In this document: piece after piece, positions 1 to 8,641 of the stretch
Layout: each line of letters opens with the position of its first letter
How positions within the stretch are numbered: position 1 is the stretch's first letter
Source of the DNA: Halosimplex carlsbadense 2-9-1
GTDB taxonomy: Archaea; Halobacteriota; Halobacteria; Halobacteriales; Haloarculaceae
Direction of reading: 5' to 3'
Length of the DNA stretch: 64,000 bases
NCBI RefSeq assembly: GCF_000337455.1
Contig: NZ_AOIU01000028.1
Location: 102,980 to 166,979, forward strand
Program-made: the position numbers and the translations under genes
Notes under the pieces: generated by a model
What the model was told of the DNA's origin: nothing
The model's database searches: none
What the model saw: only the letters and a program-made list of their open reading frames with translations

Positions 1-1266
1 TACCAGTTGAAGTTTGTCGACGGTATCCATGTTCTCGGGATCTACGTCCTGATAGGATTCTCTCACCTTGTCGTCGGCTTCCTGAGAATGTTCCTTCGCG
101 TCGGGCGTAAACTCCAACCCGCAGATATGGCAGAGACGGGCGTTCTCCGGCGGATTAGTCCCACACTGGGGGCACACTTCCGGTGTAAGCTCGCTGTCCG
201 GGTCGTCCGTTTCCAGATCAAAGGCTTCCCGCGCTTCTCGGATATGGTCACTGTCTTTCAAATGGGAATACGTCGATTCCATGACTCTGCTATCCGGCGC
301 GTGGCCCAACTGGTGTTTGATCGCACTTTCTGGCATACCACGGCGAAGGGCTATCGTAACGAAATTGTGCCGGAGTGCGTGGGGGTTGAGTGGTCTGTCT
401 ATATCTGTCCGCCGTTTGATTCGCTTGAGCGTTTCGTATACACTGGATTCACCCATCTGCGTCCGCGCTACCTCTTTGTCGCTCAGATTCCGATCCTCAC
501 TGAATGGGCCACCATTAGCGAATTGAGGCAACGGACAGAATACGTAGGCTTCTGGGTCGTCCGGGTTCGGGTGGCCGGTTTGAAGCCACTGGCGAACTGT
601 AGCCTCAGATAACAGCAAATCACGCCATTTGCCGTTTTCATTTGCGCCTTTCAATCCCTCTGCCTCTTCATTCAATGTAAACCGCCCCTCGTCAAGTTTC
701 AGGTGCTTGACTTTGAGCGTCCGGGTCGCACTGGCTCGCTGGCCGGTATAGAGCAAAAAATCGAACAGTGCTAAGTCGCGGTTGTTTCGTGCAGCCGACC
801 GTAGTTCTTGGATCTGCTCCCGAGTGAGCATATCGTCGGGGTCGACTGGCGAATCTTCTTGTTTCGGTATCGGGATCTCTTCGGGATCTATCCCAACATC
901 ATGGAGTTTGTAGAATTTGCGGAGAGCAATCGAATAGAGGCGCACGCTGCCGTTTGTTAGCCCACCATCCTTCACATCCGGGTGATCGCCGTCCTTGAAC
1001 TGCTGGATTTGTTCTTTCAGTTTTAGTTCCGAAGTATCCAGCAAGTCAACATCGTAGGCGAACCGCCGGCAGTTCTGAATATAGTTTGCTAAGGTGCTGG
1101 CCGCAATCGTTTGCTCGCCGTCCGGCGGGGAAGCCATAACGTTCTCCTCGTAATATGCCTGTGTGAAGTGTTTGATAGCCTCAGAACACTCAGGATTGGC
1201 AAAATCCGACTTATCTTCCTCTATCTTCTCCAATTCACGCTTCAAGTTCTCTGACTGAATGCCCAT
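1..1266 (-). CDS. Tyrosine recombinase (XerC/D-like integrase), 3' end cut by window edge
   Basis: Site-specific recombinase that would integrate and excise the element lying to the left. Translating the minus strand from the ATG at 1266 gives 422 open codons that run off the window. An N-terminal SAM-like core-binding domain (about residues 1-130) is followed by the catalytic domain: box I arginine in YTGQRASATRTL, box II HALRHNF, the third-motif histidine in KHQLGHAPDS, and the nucleophile tyrosine in STYSHL. A C-terminal zinc ribbon follows, CPQCG then CHICG, an arrangement common in haloarchaeal integrases. A GTG at 1287 is an alternative start. GC content is visibly lower than in neighbouring genes, which fits a mobile origin. 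The family call is firm; the C-terminus is not visible. Confidence 0.9.
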   Translation of the reverse strand, partial: MGIQSENLKRELEKIEEDKSDFANPECSEAIKHFTQAYYEENVMASPPDGEQTIAASTLANYIQNCRRFAYDVDLLDTSELKLKEQIQQFKDGDHPDVKDGGLTNGSVRLYSIALRKFYKLHDVGIDPEEIPIPKQEDSPVDPDDMLTREQIQELRSAARNNRDLALFDFLLYTGQRASATRTLKVKHLKLDEGRFTLNEEAEGLKGANENGKWRDLLLSEATVRQWLQTGHPNPDDPEAYVFCPLPQFANGGPFSEDRNLSDKEVARTQMGESSVYETLKRIKRRTDIDRPLNPHALRHNFVTIALRRGMPESAIKHQLGHAPDSRVMESTYSHLKDSDHIREAREAFDLETDDPDSELTPEVCPQCGTNPPENARLCHICGLEFTPDAKEHSQEADDKVRESYQDVDPENMDTVDKLQLV

Positions 1267-1301
1267 GCGATTGTCAATATGGGCCACCCACTTAGTTGTA
1301 A

Positions 1302-1430
1302 GTATTCTCCAACTCCGTAGGACTAAACGACGAGTACCTCTCGGGCATGACCTTCGAGGAGATGACCGGCGGCGCGGACCTCCCTCAGACCGGCACCGGC
1401 GACCCCGACGACCGGCGGTATCAGTTCTAA
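1302..1430 (+). pseudogene. 3'-terminal gene fragment at the integration junction
   Basis: A 43-codon open stretch ends at TAA 1428-1430 and is bounded upstream by an in-frame TAA at 1299-1301. It has no start codon at its head; the first internal ATG is at 1347. The peptide (including LSGMTFEEMTGG and DPDDRRYQF at the end) has haloarchaeal composition and looks like the C-terminus of a larger protein, which I cannot name. Its 5' side is 36 bp from the integrase start. A displaced 3' end of a host gene is what remains at one att site after integration into the 3' part of a coding sequence. That interpretation is inference; the truncated frame is directly visible. Confidence 0.55.
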
Positions 1431-1436
1431 GCCATC

Positions 1437-1500
1437 TTTTTGGACCGGGGGTTCCCCCGCAGGGCGCCGAAGGCACGCGAGGAGACTCCCGGTCCAAAAA
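1437..1500. terminator. 13-bp perfect inverted repeat, possible terminator
   Basis: Arms 1437-1449 (TTTTTGGACCGGG) and 1488-1500 (its exact reverse complement) enclose a 38-nt GC-rich loop. The structure starts 6 bp after the stop of the gene fragment, so it may be the original terminator of the interrupted gene. The rest of 1501-1715 shows only short GC hairpins and no convincing gene. Confidence 0.45.
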
Positions 1501-1715
1501 CAGGGGTGAAAAACCGCGGGCGGCTCCGCAGCTCGCGTGAACCGGCGCCTCCGGCGCCGGATGCTCGATGCAGAAGAGCTACCTATGTGTCGTCCGCGAC
1601 AACATACTCTTCCGCCTCGCTCAGTAGCGAGTGAAGATCTTCCGGTGCCTCAGTCAACTAGCAGACAAATTTCGCGACTGTCGAGCGAGAGCCACCGTCC
1701 CGTCCGGAGCCGCTC

Positions 1716-2495
1716 TCACAGCAGGAAGGTCACGAGGAACCCGACGGACGTGGCGAGCGTGATGGACGGGCCGGCCTCCTCGTAGGCGTCGGGGTAGATC
1801 TCGCCGGCGAGGCTGGCGAGGATGGCGCCGGCGGCGAACGACCGGATCGCCCCGATCCAGTAGTCGGGCAGCGGCGGGAGGACGCGGTAGCCGGCGATAA
1901 CTGCGCCGCTGACGACGACGGCCGTGACCGCCCACCCGGCCATCACTTTCAACTCCTCGTGGTTCTCAGCCATGTTGGTCCCGGACATCATCGACTGCGA
2001 ACCGTTGGTGACGGCGAGTCCGAACAGCAGCGCGAGCGCGCCGGAGACGTTCCCGGCGAGCAGCGAGCCCATCGCAGCGTTCTCGGGGACGCCGTCGGTC
2101 GTCACGCTGGCCCAGAGGCCAACGCCCCGCTCCTGGGTCTCGTCGTCGGCCCAGCGGTCGATGGCCACGTCGAGCGTCCCGAAGACGACGATCCCGCCGA
2201 GAAAGTAACCCGAAGCGGGATACCTGCCGATATTCCGAAACGCGGGCTCGAACAGCTCGAACGCGAGCGAGACGACGAGCGAGCCGCCGCCGATAGCGAG
2301 GAGGGTCGCCTGCCAGTTACGGGGCGGCGATATCCAGATGCCGACGGCCGACCCGACGAGCAGCGCCAGCGCGGAGAAGCCGGCGTAGAACCAGGGGTTC
2401 GCGAGCAGGCCGCTCGTCCCCGACTGCAAGGCGGTCCCGGTGCCACCGGGAACGGCCGCCAGGCCGCGACCGACCGGGGCGACGACGGATATCAC
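1716..2495 (-). CDS. ZIP-family divalent metal transporter
   Basis: Integral membrane permease of the ZIP type, expected to import zinc, iron or related divalent metals. The 259-residue product has about eight hydrophobic segments. The two metal-site helices carry the family pattern: DGVPENAAMG at residues 134-143 (the ZIP His-Ser-x-Pro-Glu helix, here with Asp-Gly in place of His-Ser) and GEIYPDAYEEAG at 231-242. A soluble loop rich in Met, Ser, Asn and Glu (about 165-183) lies between segments, where ZIP proteins keep their variable metal-binding loop. The start is GTG at 2495. Metal specificity cannot be read from the sequence. Confidence 0.8.
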   Translation of the reverse strand: MISVVAPVGRGLAAVPGGTGTALQSGTSGLLANPWFYAGFSALALLVGSAVGIWISPPRNWQATLLAIGGGSLVVSLAFELFEPAFRNIGRYPASGYFLGGIVVFGTLDVAIDRWADDETQERGVGLWASVTTDGVPENAAMGSLLAGNVSGALALLFGLAVTNGSQSMMSGTNMAENHEELKVMAGWAVTAVVVSGAVIAGYRVLPPLPDYWIGAIRSFAAGAILASLAGEIYPDAYEEAGPSITLATSVGFLVTFLL

Positions 2496-2573
2496 GGTCG
2501 TTCGTCGGCCCGTCTTCAGATTTCTATTGGCGGATTACTCGGGGTAACCGCGGGCTTCCGGCATCGAGCGGTC

Positions 2574-3911
2574 TCAGGCCGCGTCCTCGATGGCGTCGGT
2601 CAGCAGATCGACGCCGAGGGCGATCTCCCGCTCGGTCACGTCCAGCGGCGGCAGGATCCGCAACGTCTTGTGACCGCAGGCGAGCGTCAACAGCCCGCGC
2701 CCCATCGCCGCGGCCTGCACGTCGTCCCGACGCTCCTTGGAATCGAACTCGACGGCGAGCATCAGCCCCTTGCCGCGAACGTCGACGACGCTCTCGGGGC
2801 CGGCGTCGCGCATCGCTTCGAGGAACCCCCGGCCGCGGACGACGGCGTTGTCCATCAGGTCGTAGTCGTCGATCACGTCGAGCGTGAGCGCGCCCTGGAG
2901 CGCCGAGACGATGTCGCCGGCGCCCCACGTCGAGGAGAGCCGACTGGTCTGCTCGGGGAACACCTCCTCGCGGGAGATGGTCGCGCCGACGCGCAGTCCC
3001 TTGGCGCTCGCGATCACGTCGGGGTCGAACGGGTAGTGGTCCGACGCCCAGAACTCGCCGGTACGACCCACGCCGGACTGGATCTCGTCGGCGACGAGCG
3101 TCAGGTCGTGTTCCTCGCAGATGTCGGCGATCTCCTCGGCGAACGCGTCGCTCGGGAAGCGATAGCCCCCCTCCCCCTGGATCGGCTCCACGATCAGATA
3201 GGCCACGTCGTCGGGGTGGACGGCGCCGCGCTGGGGGTCGAGCAGTTTCCGGAGTTGCGACCCCTCGCCGGTGAAGAAGCCGCAGGAACAGCTCTCGGGG
3301 TCGCAGGTCCGGTCGTCGCAGAAGGGCACGTCGTGGACCTTGGATATCTCGGGGAACTCCCGGCGGTAGACGGACTTCGAGCGGTTGAGCGAGAGCGCGC
3401 CGAGGGTTCGGCCGTGGAAGGCGCCCTGGAAGGTGATCCCGTAGTCGGCGCCGGTGTGGTCGTAGGAGATCTTGATGGCGTTCTCGACGGCCTCGGCGCC
3501 GGAGTTCGAGAGGAAGACGGTGTCCATGCCGTAGTGGTCGCTCCGGTCGGTCAGCCGGTCCATCAGGTCCGCGGGCGTGGGGAACGGGTGGTCGCCGAGT
3601 TCGCCGCTGGCGGCGTAGAAGTCCTGGCCGGCGATCTTCATCGGGTCGACGAGGTCGAACTCCGCCATCCGGTCCATCAGCTTCGGGTTGTTGTACCCGA
3701 GCGGCGAGGCGGCGACGTGGCTCGTGAAGTCCATGAGGACGTTGCCGTCCACGTCAGTGCAGAAGGGGCCCTCGGCGGGTTCGGTGTAGTCCCAGACGAA
3801 GTCGTAGACGTAGGTGCTCGGGGCGGCCGACTCGTGGTGGTACTCGACCCACTCCCGGGCGCGCTCGCCGGGGATCGACGACACTGCCGGTTCCGCCGTG
3901 TCCCTGTCCAT
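2574..3911 (-). CDS. Class III PLP-dependent aminotransferase (GabT/ArgD-like)
   Basis: Transfers an amino group from an omega-amino acid or amine to a 2-oxo acid. The 445-residue product has the fold-type I layout: the VADEIQSGVGRTG region near residue 275 supplies the PLP-ring aspartate, and the Schiff-base lysine is Lys304 in ASAKGLRVGATI. A cysteine-rich insert (CDDRTCDPESCSCGF) before the PLP region is found in haloarchaeal members. I chose the ATG at 3911 (MDRDTAEPAV) because the preceding 15 codons from an ATG at 3956 are basic and unlike haloarchaeal N-termini. The substrate is unknown; 4-aminobutyrate, ornithine and diaminobutyrate are all possible. Confidence 0.85.
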   Translation of the reverse strand: MDRDTAEPAVSSIPGERAREWVEYHHESAAPSTYVYDFVWDYTEPAEGPFCTDVDGNVLMDFTSHVAASPLGYNNPKLMDRMAEFDLVDPMKIAGQDFYAASGELGDHPFPTPADLMDRLTDRSDHYGMDTVFLSNSGAEAVENAIKISYDHTGADYGITFQGAFHGRTLGALSLNRSKSVYRREFPEISKVHDVPFCDDRTCDPESCSCGFFTGEGSQLRKLLDPQRGAVHPDDVAYLIVEPIQGEGGYRFPSDAFAEEIADICEEHDLTLVADEIQSGVGRTGEFWASDHYPFDPDVIASAKGLRVGATISREEVFPEQTSRLSSTWGAGDIVSALQGALTLDVIDDYDLMDNAVVRGRGFLEAMRDAGPESVVDVRGKGLMLAVEFDSKERRDDVQAAAMGRGLLTLACGHKTLRILPPLDVTEREIALGVDLLTDAIEDAA

Positions 3912-4017
3912 GTCGACAGTGAAGGAGAGTCGGCAGTTAAGTGATCTGACGGGCATTCGTCGCCCGACGCCGTCGGCGGTCGACCGTCGGCTCGCGGGAG
4001 CGGTACCGCGGGCGCGG

Positions 4018-5298
4018 TCACATCGTCGCCGCGGTGGTGACGGCGCCGGCGGCGACCAGCAGGACCGTGCTGGCAGTCGCGGTCTTGACGGCGAACTCCC
4101 GGTCGGGACCGGCGAAGGTGAGCCCCGCCTTGACGACGATGCTGGAGGCCGTCGCCAGGAGGATGGCGAAGACGGCGGCCTCAGCGGAGAGGCCGCCCCC
4201 GCGGTAGAGGATCACCGCGGAGGTGGTCGCGCCGGCGGACGAGACCAGCCCCGTCAGCGCGGCGGTCACGTAGAAGCCCAGCCGGCCGAACTCGGCGGCG
4301 GCCAGCCCCCCGGCGACGATGACGACCAGGAACAGGCCGCCGAAGCTCAGGACGTTCCGCAGCGAGAAGGGACTCTCCAGGTCCATGTCGAGGTTCTCAG
4401 ACCAGTCGGCGGTGTAGCCCGCGATGGCGACGCTCCCGAGTATCACCGCCCCGAGCGGGACGACCGCGCCGAGCAACAGCCCCGTCTCGAAGGTGAAAGC
4501 GAGTGCGATGACGAGGTTGCGGGCGGCCATGGCCGCGTCGGCCAGCAGGATGGCCGCGACGGCGTAGGAGCCGACGGCCGGGCGCTGTTCGACGTGGTCG
4601 AGCATCGCGCCGACGACGGCCGTCGACGACGCCAGCCCGCCGAAGAAGCCGGTGACGGCGATACCGCGACTGCCGTAGGTCTGGACGATGGCGTAGTTGA
4701 CGATGCCGATGGCGGCGACGGTGACGACCATCAGCCAGACGACGCGGGGTTCGACTTCGACCATCAGGTCGCCGGCGCCGAGTTCGTAGCTCCTGGCGGG
4801 CAACAGCGGGTAGACGACGAACGCGAGGATGGCGAACTCCGCGGCCGACCGGAGTTCCGTCCGGGTCATCCCCCAGGCGAAACTGTGCAACTCGCGTTTG
4901 AGCACGAGCAACAGCGCCGAGAAGACCGTCACCGTCACCGCCTCCAGGGTGTATGCGGAGGCGACGAGCGTCCCCACGGCGTAGGCGACCAGCATCGACA
5001 TCGAGGTTGTCAGCGACAGCCCCTGATCCTCGTCCTCGTCGTCGGCCAGCAGGCCTCTGACCGCCAGCAACGTCCCCTGGACGATGACCAGAACGCCGCC
5101 GACGACCACGAGCGGGGTCGAGCCGAGTACGGTGAACGCGGCACCGAGCATGCTGATGAGCGAGAACGTCCGAACCCCGGCGGACTTGTGTGACCACTCG
5201 CGCTCCAGCCCGAGGAAGAGTCCGAGTACGCCCGCCAGGGTGATCTGGAGGACCTCCGTGTCCAGCGGAATCGACGAGAACTGCGCGACTCCGAACAC
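4018..5298 (-). CDS. MgtC/SapB-family membrane protein with DUF4010
   Basis: Polytopic membrane protein of 426 residues. The first about 140 residues match the MgtC/SapB type (LGLFLGLEREW followed by AGVRTFSLISMLGA), and the remainder is the multi-helix DUF4010 region. Bacterial MgtC proteins are tied to magnesium limitation and membrane potential; the role of this two-domain archaeal form is not established. A TATA box on the minus strand about 28 bp upstream of the ATG supports a leaderless transcript and this start. It is divergent from the AI-2E family gene. Confidence 0.85.
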   Translation of the reverse strand: MFGVAQFSSIPLDTEVLQITLAGVLGLFLGLEREWSHKSAGVRTFSLISMLGAAFTVLGSTPLVVVGGVLVIVQGTLLAVRGLLADDEDEDQGLSLTTSMSMLVAYAVGTLVASAYTLEAVTVTVFSALLLVLKRELHSFAWGMTRTELRSAAEFAILAFVVYPLLPARSYELGAGDLMVEVEPRVVWLMVVTVAAIGIVNYAIVQTYGSRGIAVTGFFGGLASSTAVVGAMLDHVEQRPAVGSYAVAAILLADAAMAARNLVIALAFTFETGLLLGAVVPLGAVILGSVAIAGYTADWSENLDMDLESPFSLRNVLSFGGLFLVVIVAGGLAAAEFGRLGFYVTAALTGLVSSAGATTSAVILYRGGGLSAEAAVFAILLATASSIVVKAGLTFAGPDREFAVKTATASTVLLVAAGAVTTAATM

Positions 5299-5321
5299 TG
5301 CCCGACGTATGCCGTTCGCAC

Positions 5322-5330
5322 GTATAAATA
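5322..5330 (-). promoter_or_regulatory. TATA box for the MgtC-like gene
   Basis: On the minus strand TATTTATAC is centred about 28 bp before the ATG at 5298, the spacing expected for an archaeal leaderless transcript. Confidence 0.55.
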
Positions 5331-5370
5331 GCGGGCCGTTACCACCGCCCGGTCCGTGACCGACCTGACC

Positions 5371-5378
5371 GTTTTATG
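5371..5378 (+). promoter_or_regulatory. TATA-like box for the AI-2E family gene
   Basis: GTTTTATG lies about 28 bp upstream of the ATG at 5404, which favours that codon over the ATG at 5392 or a GTG at 5356, both of which would fall at or before the predicted transcription start. Confidence 0.4.
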
Positions 5379-5403
5379 TCGTCGCCGCTACATGGCGCGA
5401 ACG

Positions 5404-6702
5404 ATGGTGGAGTTCGAGTTCAACCCGAACTGGGGACGGATCGGCTGGGCCGCAGTAGGGGCGGTCCTCGGACTCGCCCTGCTGTGGGTGTTCTACTCGT
5501 TCGTCGGCACCTTCGTGTTCGCGCTGTTCATCTACTACTCCACCCGGCGGGTCCACGGGGAGATCCGCGACCGGATCGGCCAGCCGACCGTCTCGGCCGC
5601 GCTGGCGCTGGTCGCGCTCGCGCTGCCGGCGGTGTTGCTCCTGCTGTACGCCACGGCCATTGGCGTTCAGGAGCTCCAGGAGTTCGCCGGCACGACGGAT
5701 CTGGGCGAGTACATCGCCATCGCGGACCCGTACGTGAACGTCACGCAGGCCGTCGAGAACCCGCGCGGCGTCTTCGAGGGCGCCGGCGGGATGGACCTGG
5801 TCGGCTCGGCGCTGTCGCGCGGGACGAGCTATCTCGGGCTGCTGGGGACCGGCTTGCTCCACCTGTTCGTCATGTTCGCGGTCGCGTTCTACCTGCTGCG
5901 CGACGACCACAGGCTCGCCGAGTGGGTGGCCGGGTTCGACGGTGACGGCCCGACGGTCTTCGAGACGTTCGCCCGCGAGGTCGACGACAGCCTCGAGATG
6001 ATCTTCGCCGGCAACATCCTCAACGCCGTCGTCACGGCGACCGTCGGCGCGATCACCTACAGCGTTCTCAACATCTTCGCACCGCCCGAAGTCGCCGTTC
6101 CCTACGCGGCGCTGGTGGGGTTGCTGGCCGGGATCGCGAGTCTCGTCCCCGTCGTCGGGATGAAGCTCGTCTACGTGCCCGTCTCGGTCTACCTCGCCGC
6201 GACGGCGTTCTCCGAGGGGACGGGCTGGGTGTTCGTCGGGGCGTTCGTCGTCGTCTCGTTCCTGATCGTCGACGTCATCCCCGACCTGCTCGTCCGGCCG
6301 TACGTCACCGGCGGGTCGCTCCACACGGGCAGCGTCATGTTCGCGTACATCCTCGGTCCGCTGCTGTTCGGCTGGTACGGCCTGTTTCTCGGCCCGATGA
6401 TCCTGGTCTTCTTCACGCACTTCGGACGGGTCGTCGTCCCCGCGCTGCTCGGCCGGGACCGACCGGCGGACGGCGGCGATAGCAGCGGGAGCGGCGACGA
6501 CGGGTCACCGACCGGGGCGTCGGCCGACGACGACGCGACCGAGACGGGCGCGATCCAGGGCGACGGTGCAGCGGCTGAGTCGTCGGAAGCGAAGCGAACG
6601 AGCGCGAGCGGTTCGGAGAGCGACTCGGTTGCGGGCGGCGGGCACGCCGATTCCGGCGCGGGCGGCGACACGTCCGACCAGTCCCGGTCGTCGGACGGCT
6701 GA
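5404..6702 (+). CDS. AI-2E/PerM-family membrane transporter
   Basis: Membrane protein of about 432 residues in the UPF0118/AI-2E transporter family. It has about eight hydrophobic segments, a soluble middle region, and the conserved C-terminal stretch ending GPLLFGWYGLFLGPMILVFF. The last about 80 residues are a soluble Asp/Ser/Gly/Ala-rich tail, typical of haloarchaeal versions. Family members have been linked to export of quorum signal or to ion antiport, and no substrate can be assigned here. The start is ambiguous between ATG 5404, ATG 5392 and GTG 5356; the TATA spacing favours 5404. Confidence 0.8.
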   Translation: MVEFEFNPNWGRIGWAAVGAVLGLALLWVFYSFVGTFVFALFIYYSTRRVHGEIRDRIGQPTVSAALALVALALPAVLLLLYATAIGVQELQEFAGTTDLGEYIAIADPYVNVTQAVENPRGVFEGAGGMDLVGSALSRGTSYLGLLGTGLLHLFVMFAVAFYLLRDDHRLAEWVAGFDGDGPTVFETFAREVDDSLEMIFAGNILNAVVTATVGAITYSVLNIFAPPEVAVPYAALVGLLAGIASLVPVVGMKLVYVPVSVYLAATAFSEGTGWVFVGAFVVVSFLIVDVIPDLLVRPYVTGGSLHTGSVMFAYILGPLLFGWYGLFLGPMILVFFTHFGRVVVPALLGRDRPADGGDSSGSGDDGSPTGASADDDATETGAIQGDGAAAESSEAKRTSASGSESDSVAGGGHADSGAGGDTSDQSRSSDG

Positions 6703-6716
6703 GCGGGCGCGGGCGA

Positions 6717-6992
6717 CTAAAGGTCGACGTACTGCTCTTCCCACTCGCGGCGCGCCTCGATCTCGCGGCGGCCGCGTCGGGTGAGACTGTAGAAGTTCGT
6801 CCGGCGGTCGCGCTGGCCCTTCTCGACGAGCCCCTTGTCGACGAGCGTGTCCAGGTTCGGATACAGCCGGCCGTGGTGGATCTCCTTCTCGTAGTACTCC
6901 TCGAGTTCCTCCTTGATCGCGAGCCCGTGTGGTTCGTCCTTCCCCGCGATGACGTACAGCAAGTCACGCTGGAATCCTGTCAGGTCGTACAT
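6717..6992 (-). CDS. PadR-family winged-helix transcriptional regulator
   Basis: Small DNA-binding regulator of 91 residues with the PadR core: FQRDLLYVIAG at the N-terminus, recognition-helix region with GRLYPNLDTLVDKGLV, and the beta-wing YSLTRRGRREIEAR. It has only the N-terminal winged helix, as haloarchaeal PadR proteins usually do. It is convergent with the AI-2E family gene, 14 bp from its stop. A TATA-like TATTTATC lies about 40 bp upstream on the minus strand, and a short palindrome (GTAAGTTAC, 7008-7016) sits between it and the start codon, a position suited to autoregulation. Confidence 0.85.
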   Translation of the reverse strand: MYDLTGFQRDLLYVIAGKDEPHGLAIKEELEEYYEKEIHHGRLYPNLDTLVDKGLVEKGQRDRRTNFYSLTRRGRREIEARREWEEQYVDL

Positions 6993-7007
6993 CGGTAATG
7001 TCCGTGT

Positions 7008-7035
7008 GTAAGTTACTGTCGGATATTGATAAATA
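7008..7035 (-). promoter_or_regulatory. Probable padR promoter with small palindrome
   Basis: The minus-strand TATA-like element at 7028-7035 and the palindrome GTAAGTTAC at 7008-7016 lie in the 260-bp gap 6993-7252. Arms are only 4 bp, so operator function is speculative. I see no convincing gene in this gap. Confidence 0.3.
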
Positions 7036-7252
7036 TGTCGACTGATGAGCGTGCTCGAATATTCGAACGTCCGGATTACTTCGGCGTTACCCGCTCTCTG
7101 ATTGATAATGGTCCTGATGTGAACGGGGTAACCGTCGTATTCGATGGATTTCAGGTATCGGTGTCGAGACGTCGCTCCCGGCCGTCGGTCGAGGCGGGCC
7201 CGGTTGCCGGGCGCGGGTAGACACTTATCTCCGCCGGGCGCGTAGGACGTGT

Positions 7253-7531
7253 ATGGTGGAAACAGTCCTCTTCGAAGACGAGCGACGACTCACCCGGACG
7301 GACGTGGCCTCGTACCTCCGGACTATCGCCGACCGGCTGGAGACCGGCGAGCCGCTGACGCTCGAAACGGGCGCCGACTCCGTCACGGTCGACGTGCCGC
7401 GCGAGGTCGACTTCGAGGTGAAAGTCGAGCGCGAGGGACCGGCCGACGGGGTCGGCGAGCTCGGCCTGGAACTGGAACTCGAATGGGACGAGGACGCAGA
7501 GATGTCCGGCGACTCGCTGTCTATTCAGTAA
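7253..7531 (+). CDS. Amphi-Trp domain-containing protein
   Basis: Acidic protein of 92 residues that matches the small haloarchaeal amphi-Trp family: VLFEDERRLTRTDVASYLR at the N-terminus, RLETGEPLTL, then a beta-rich segment with FEVKVER and LELELEWDE near the C-terminus. The domain is named for an amphipathic pattern and a conserved tryptophan, present here at about residue 81. No biochemical function is known. It starts with ATG at 7253 and appears monocistronic. Confidence 0.8.
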   Translation: MVETVLFEDERRLTRTDVASYLRTIADRLETGEPLTLETGADSVTVDVPREVDFEVKVEREGPADGVGELGLELELEWDEDAEMSGDSLSIQ

Positions 7532-7918
7532 CTGCGGCCGCCCGAACGGGCGCTTTCGAACGACGCGAACCGCTGGAGACTCGGAGACGACGGAGCGGCC
7601 GCTCCGCGGCGGTAACTGCGAGCTACCGGACTCGGCCGGGGCTGGCGAGTCGGTGTCACGAAAGGAATGGAAAGCGCCGCGTGGGCGAAAAGCCCACGCG
7701 AACGCTTGCCGCCCTGAATTGGTCCCCGCTGACGCTTCGGCCCTCCAAGCGAAGCGTCATCTGTATTTCTTGCCGGGAGCAACTTAAAAGTACCGACCTA
7801 GGGCCCTTTCGCCGTCTGACGGTCGAGTGACGTTCCGGGGTGCCGGCGAGTGGCGCTCACGGGTGTCTATCGTCGGTTCGACCGCGTCGACTTTAGGCGT
7901 TCGGGCGCAAGACCGACC
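7532..7918. other. 387-bp intergenic region with several strong hairpins
   Basis: No convincing protein gene. There are at least three perfect short inverted repeats: CGCCCG/CGGGCG just after the preceding stop, GCGTGGGC/GCCCACGC around a GAAAA loop near 7680-7700, and GACGCTTCG/CGAAGCGTC at about 7730-7760. A minus-strand TATA-like TACTTTTAAG near 7780 could start a structured RNA running leftwards. I do not recognise RNase P RNA or SRP RNA signatures. It may be an unannotated small RNA or simply transcript-end structure. Confidence 0.35.
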
Positions 7919-8638
7919 ATGAAGATCCGCGGCGAGCGCGAGTGCCGAGCCTGTGGCACTCGCTGGTCGTACTACGAGACGGGGAGCGTCGTCTGCCCGG
8001 ACTGCGGGAGCATCCGGAGCGTCGGGCTCGACGACCCCACCGAGCACACCGCCGGCAACGCCCGGCTGGACCTGACCGAGATCCGCGCCCTCCTCGACGA
8101 CCAGTCGCTCGCAGACGTGGCCGAGGCGGCCGCCGAGCGCTGCCGGGAGTACGTTCGCCAGTGCGGGTTCGTCAGCGGCGGCGAGTTGCGCCCGCTCGAC
8201 GACACCTACATCGCGGCCGTCGAGTTGCGGTTGGCGGGTGAAGAGGTCGCCCGCGCGATGCGGCTCACCGACGACGAGGAGTACTACTTCCTCGAACTGC
8301 TCCGCGGCGCCGACGCGGGCGAGCGCCCGCCCGCCGACGAGGTGCCCGAGTCGATGCGGTCGGTTCGCGGCCTCGCCTACGCCCGCGCGGTCGACGCCTA
8401 CCGCTCGGATCTGCGACGGTACCTCAAGGACAACCCCGACGCGACCGTCCGGTCGCTGCTGACGACGCTGCGGGACCACCAGAAGCGGATCGAGGCGCTC
8501 GACGGCGACGTGTCCCCCCGCACCGCGGGCGAACTCGTCTACGTCGTCCGCGCCGTCGGCCGCGCGCTGGCCGACGACGACGAGACTGCCCTCGCCGAGG
8601 CCCAGCGCCGACTGGACGAGTTCGACATCGACCTCTGA
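7919..8638 (+). CDS. Haloarchaeal zinc-ribbon protein of unknown function
   Basis: The 239-residue product has an N-terminal TFIIB-like zinc ribbon, CRACG then CPDCG in the first 32 residues. A mostly helical region follows, ending with VVRAVGRALADDDETALAEAQ. The ATG at 7919 places the zinc ribbon directly at the N-terminus; an upstream frame from GTG 7850 adds 23 basic residues and is less likely. It is a conserved haloarchaeal family with no known activity. The ribbon suggests nucleic-acid or protein binding. It ends 3 bp before folD on the opposite strand. Confidence 0.75.
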   Translation: MKIRGERECRACGTRWSYYETGSVVCPDCGSIRSVGLDDPTEHTAGNARLDLTEIRALLDDQSLADVAEAAAERCREYVRQCGFVSGGELRPLDDTYIAAVELRLAGEEVARAMRLTDDEEYYFLELLRGADAGERPPADEVPESMRSVRGLAYARAVDAYRSDLRRYLKDNPDATVRSLLTTLRDHQKRIEALDGDVSPRTAGELVYVVRAVGRALADDDETALAEAQRRLDEFDIDL

Positions 8639-8641
8639 CTG

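Noticed and set aside
1959..3944. 661-codon open frame on the plus strand
   Set aside because: Antisense to the ZIP and aminotransferase genes; composition is that of a GC-rich shadow frame (Gly/Arg/Val/Asp repeats) and no domain is recognisable.
7026..7220. 64-codon frame (TTG start, internal ATG) upstream of the amphi-Trp gene
   Set aside because: It overlaps the divergent padR promoter, and its C-terminal half is Arg/Ser/Pro-rich and unlike haloarchaeal proteins; no family recognised. It cannot be fully excluded.
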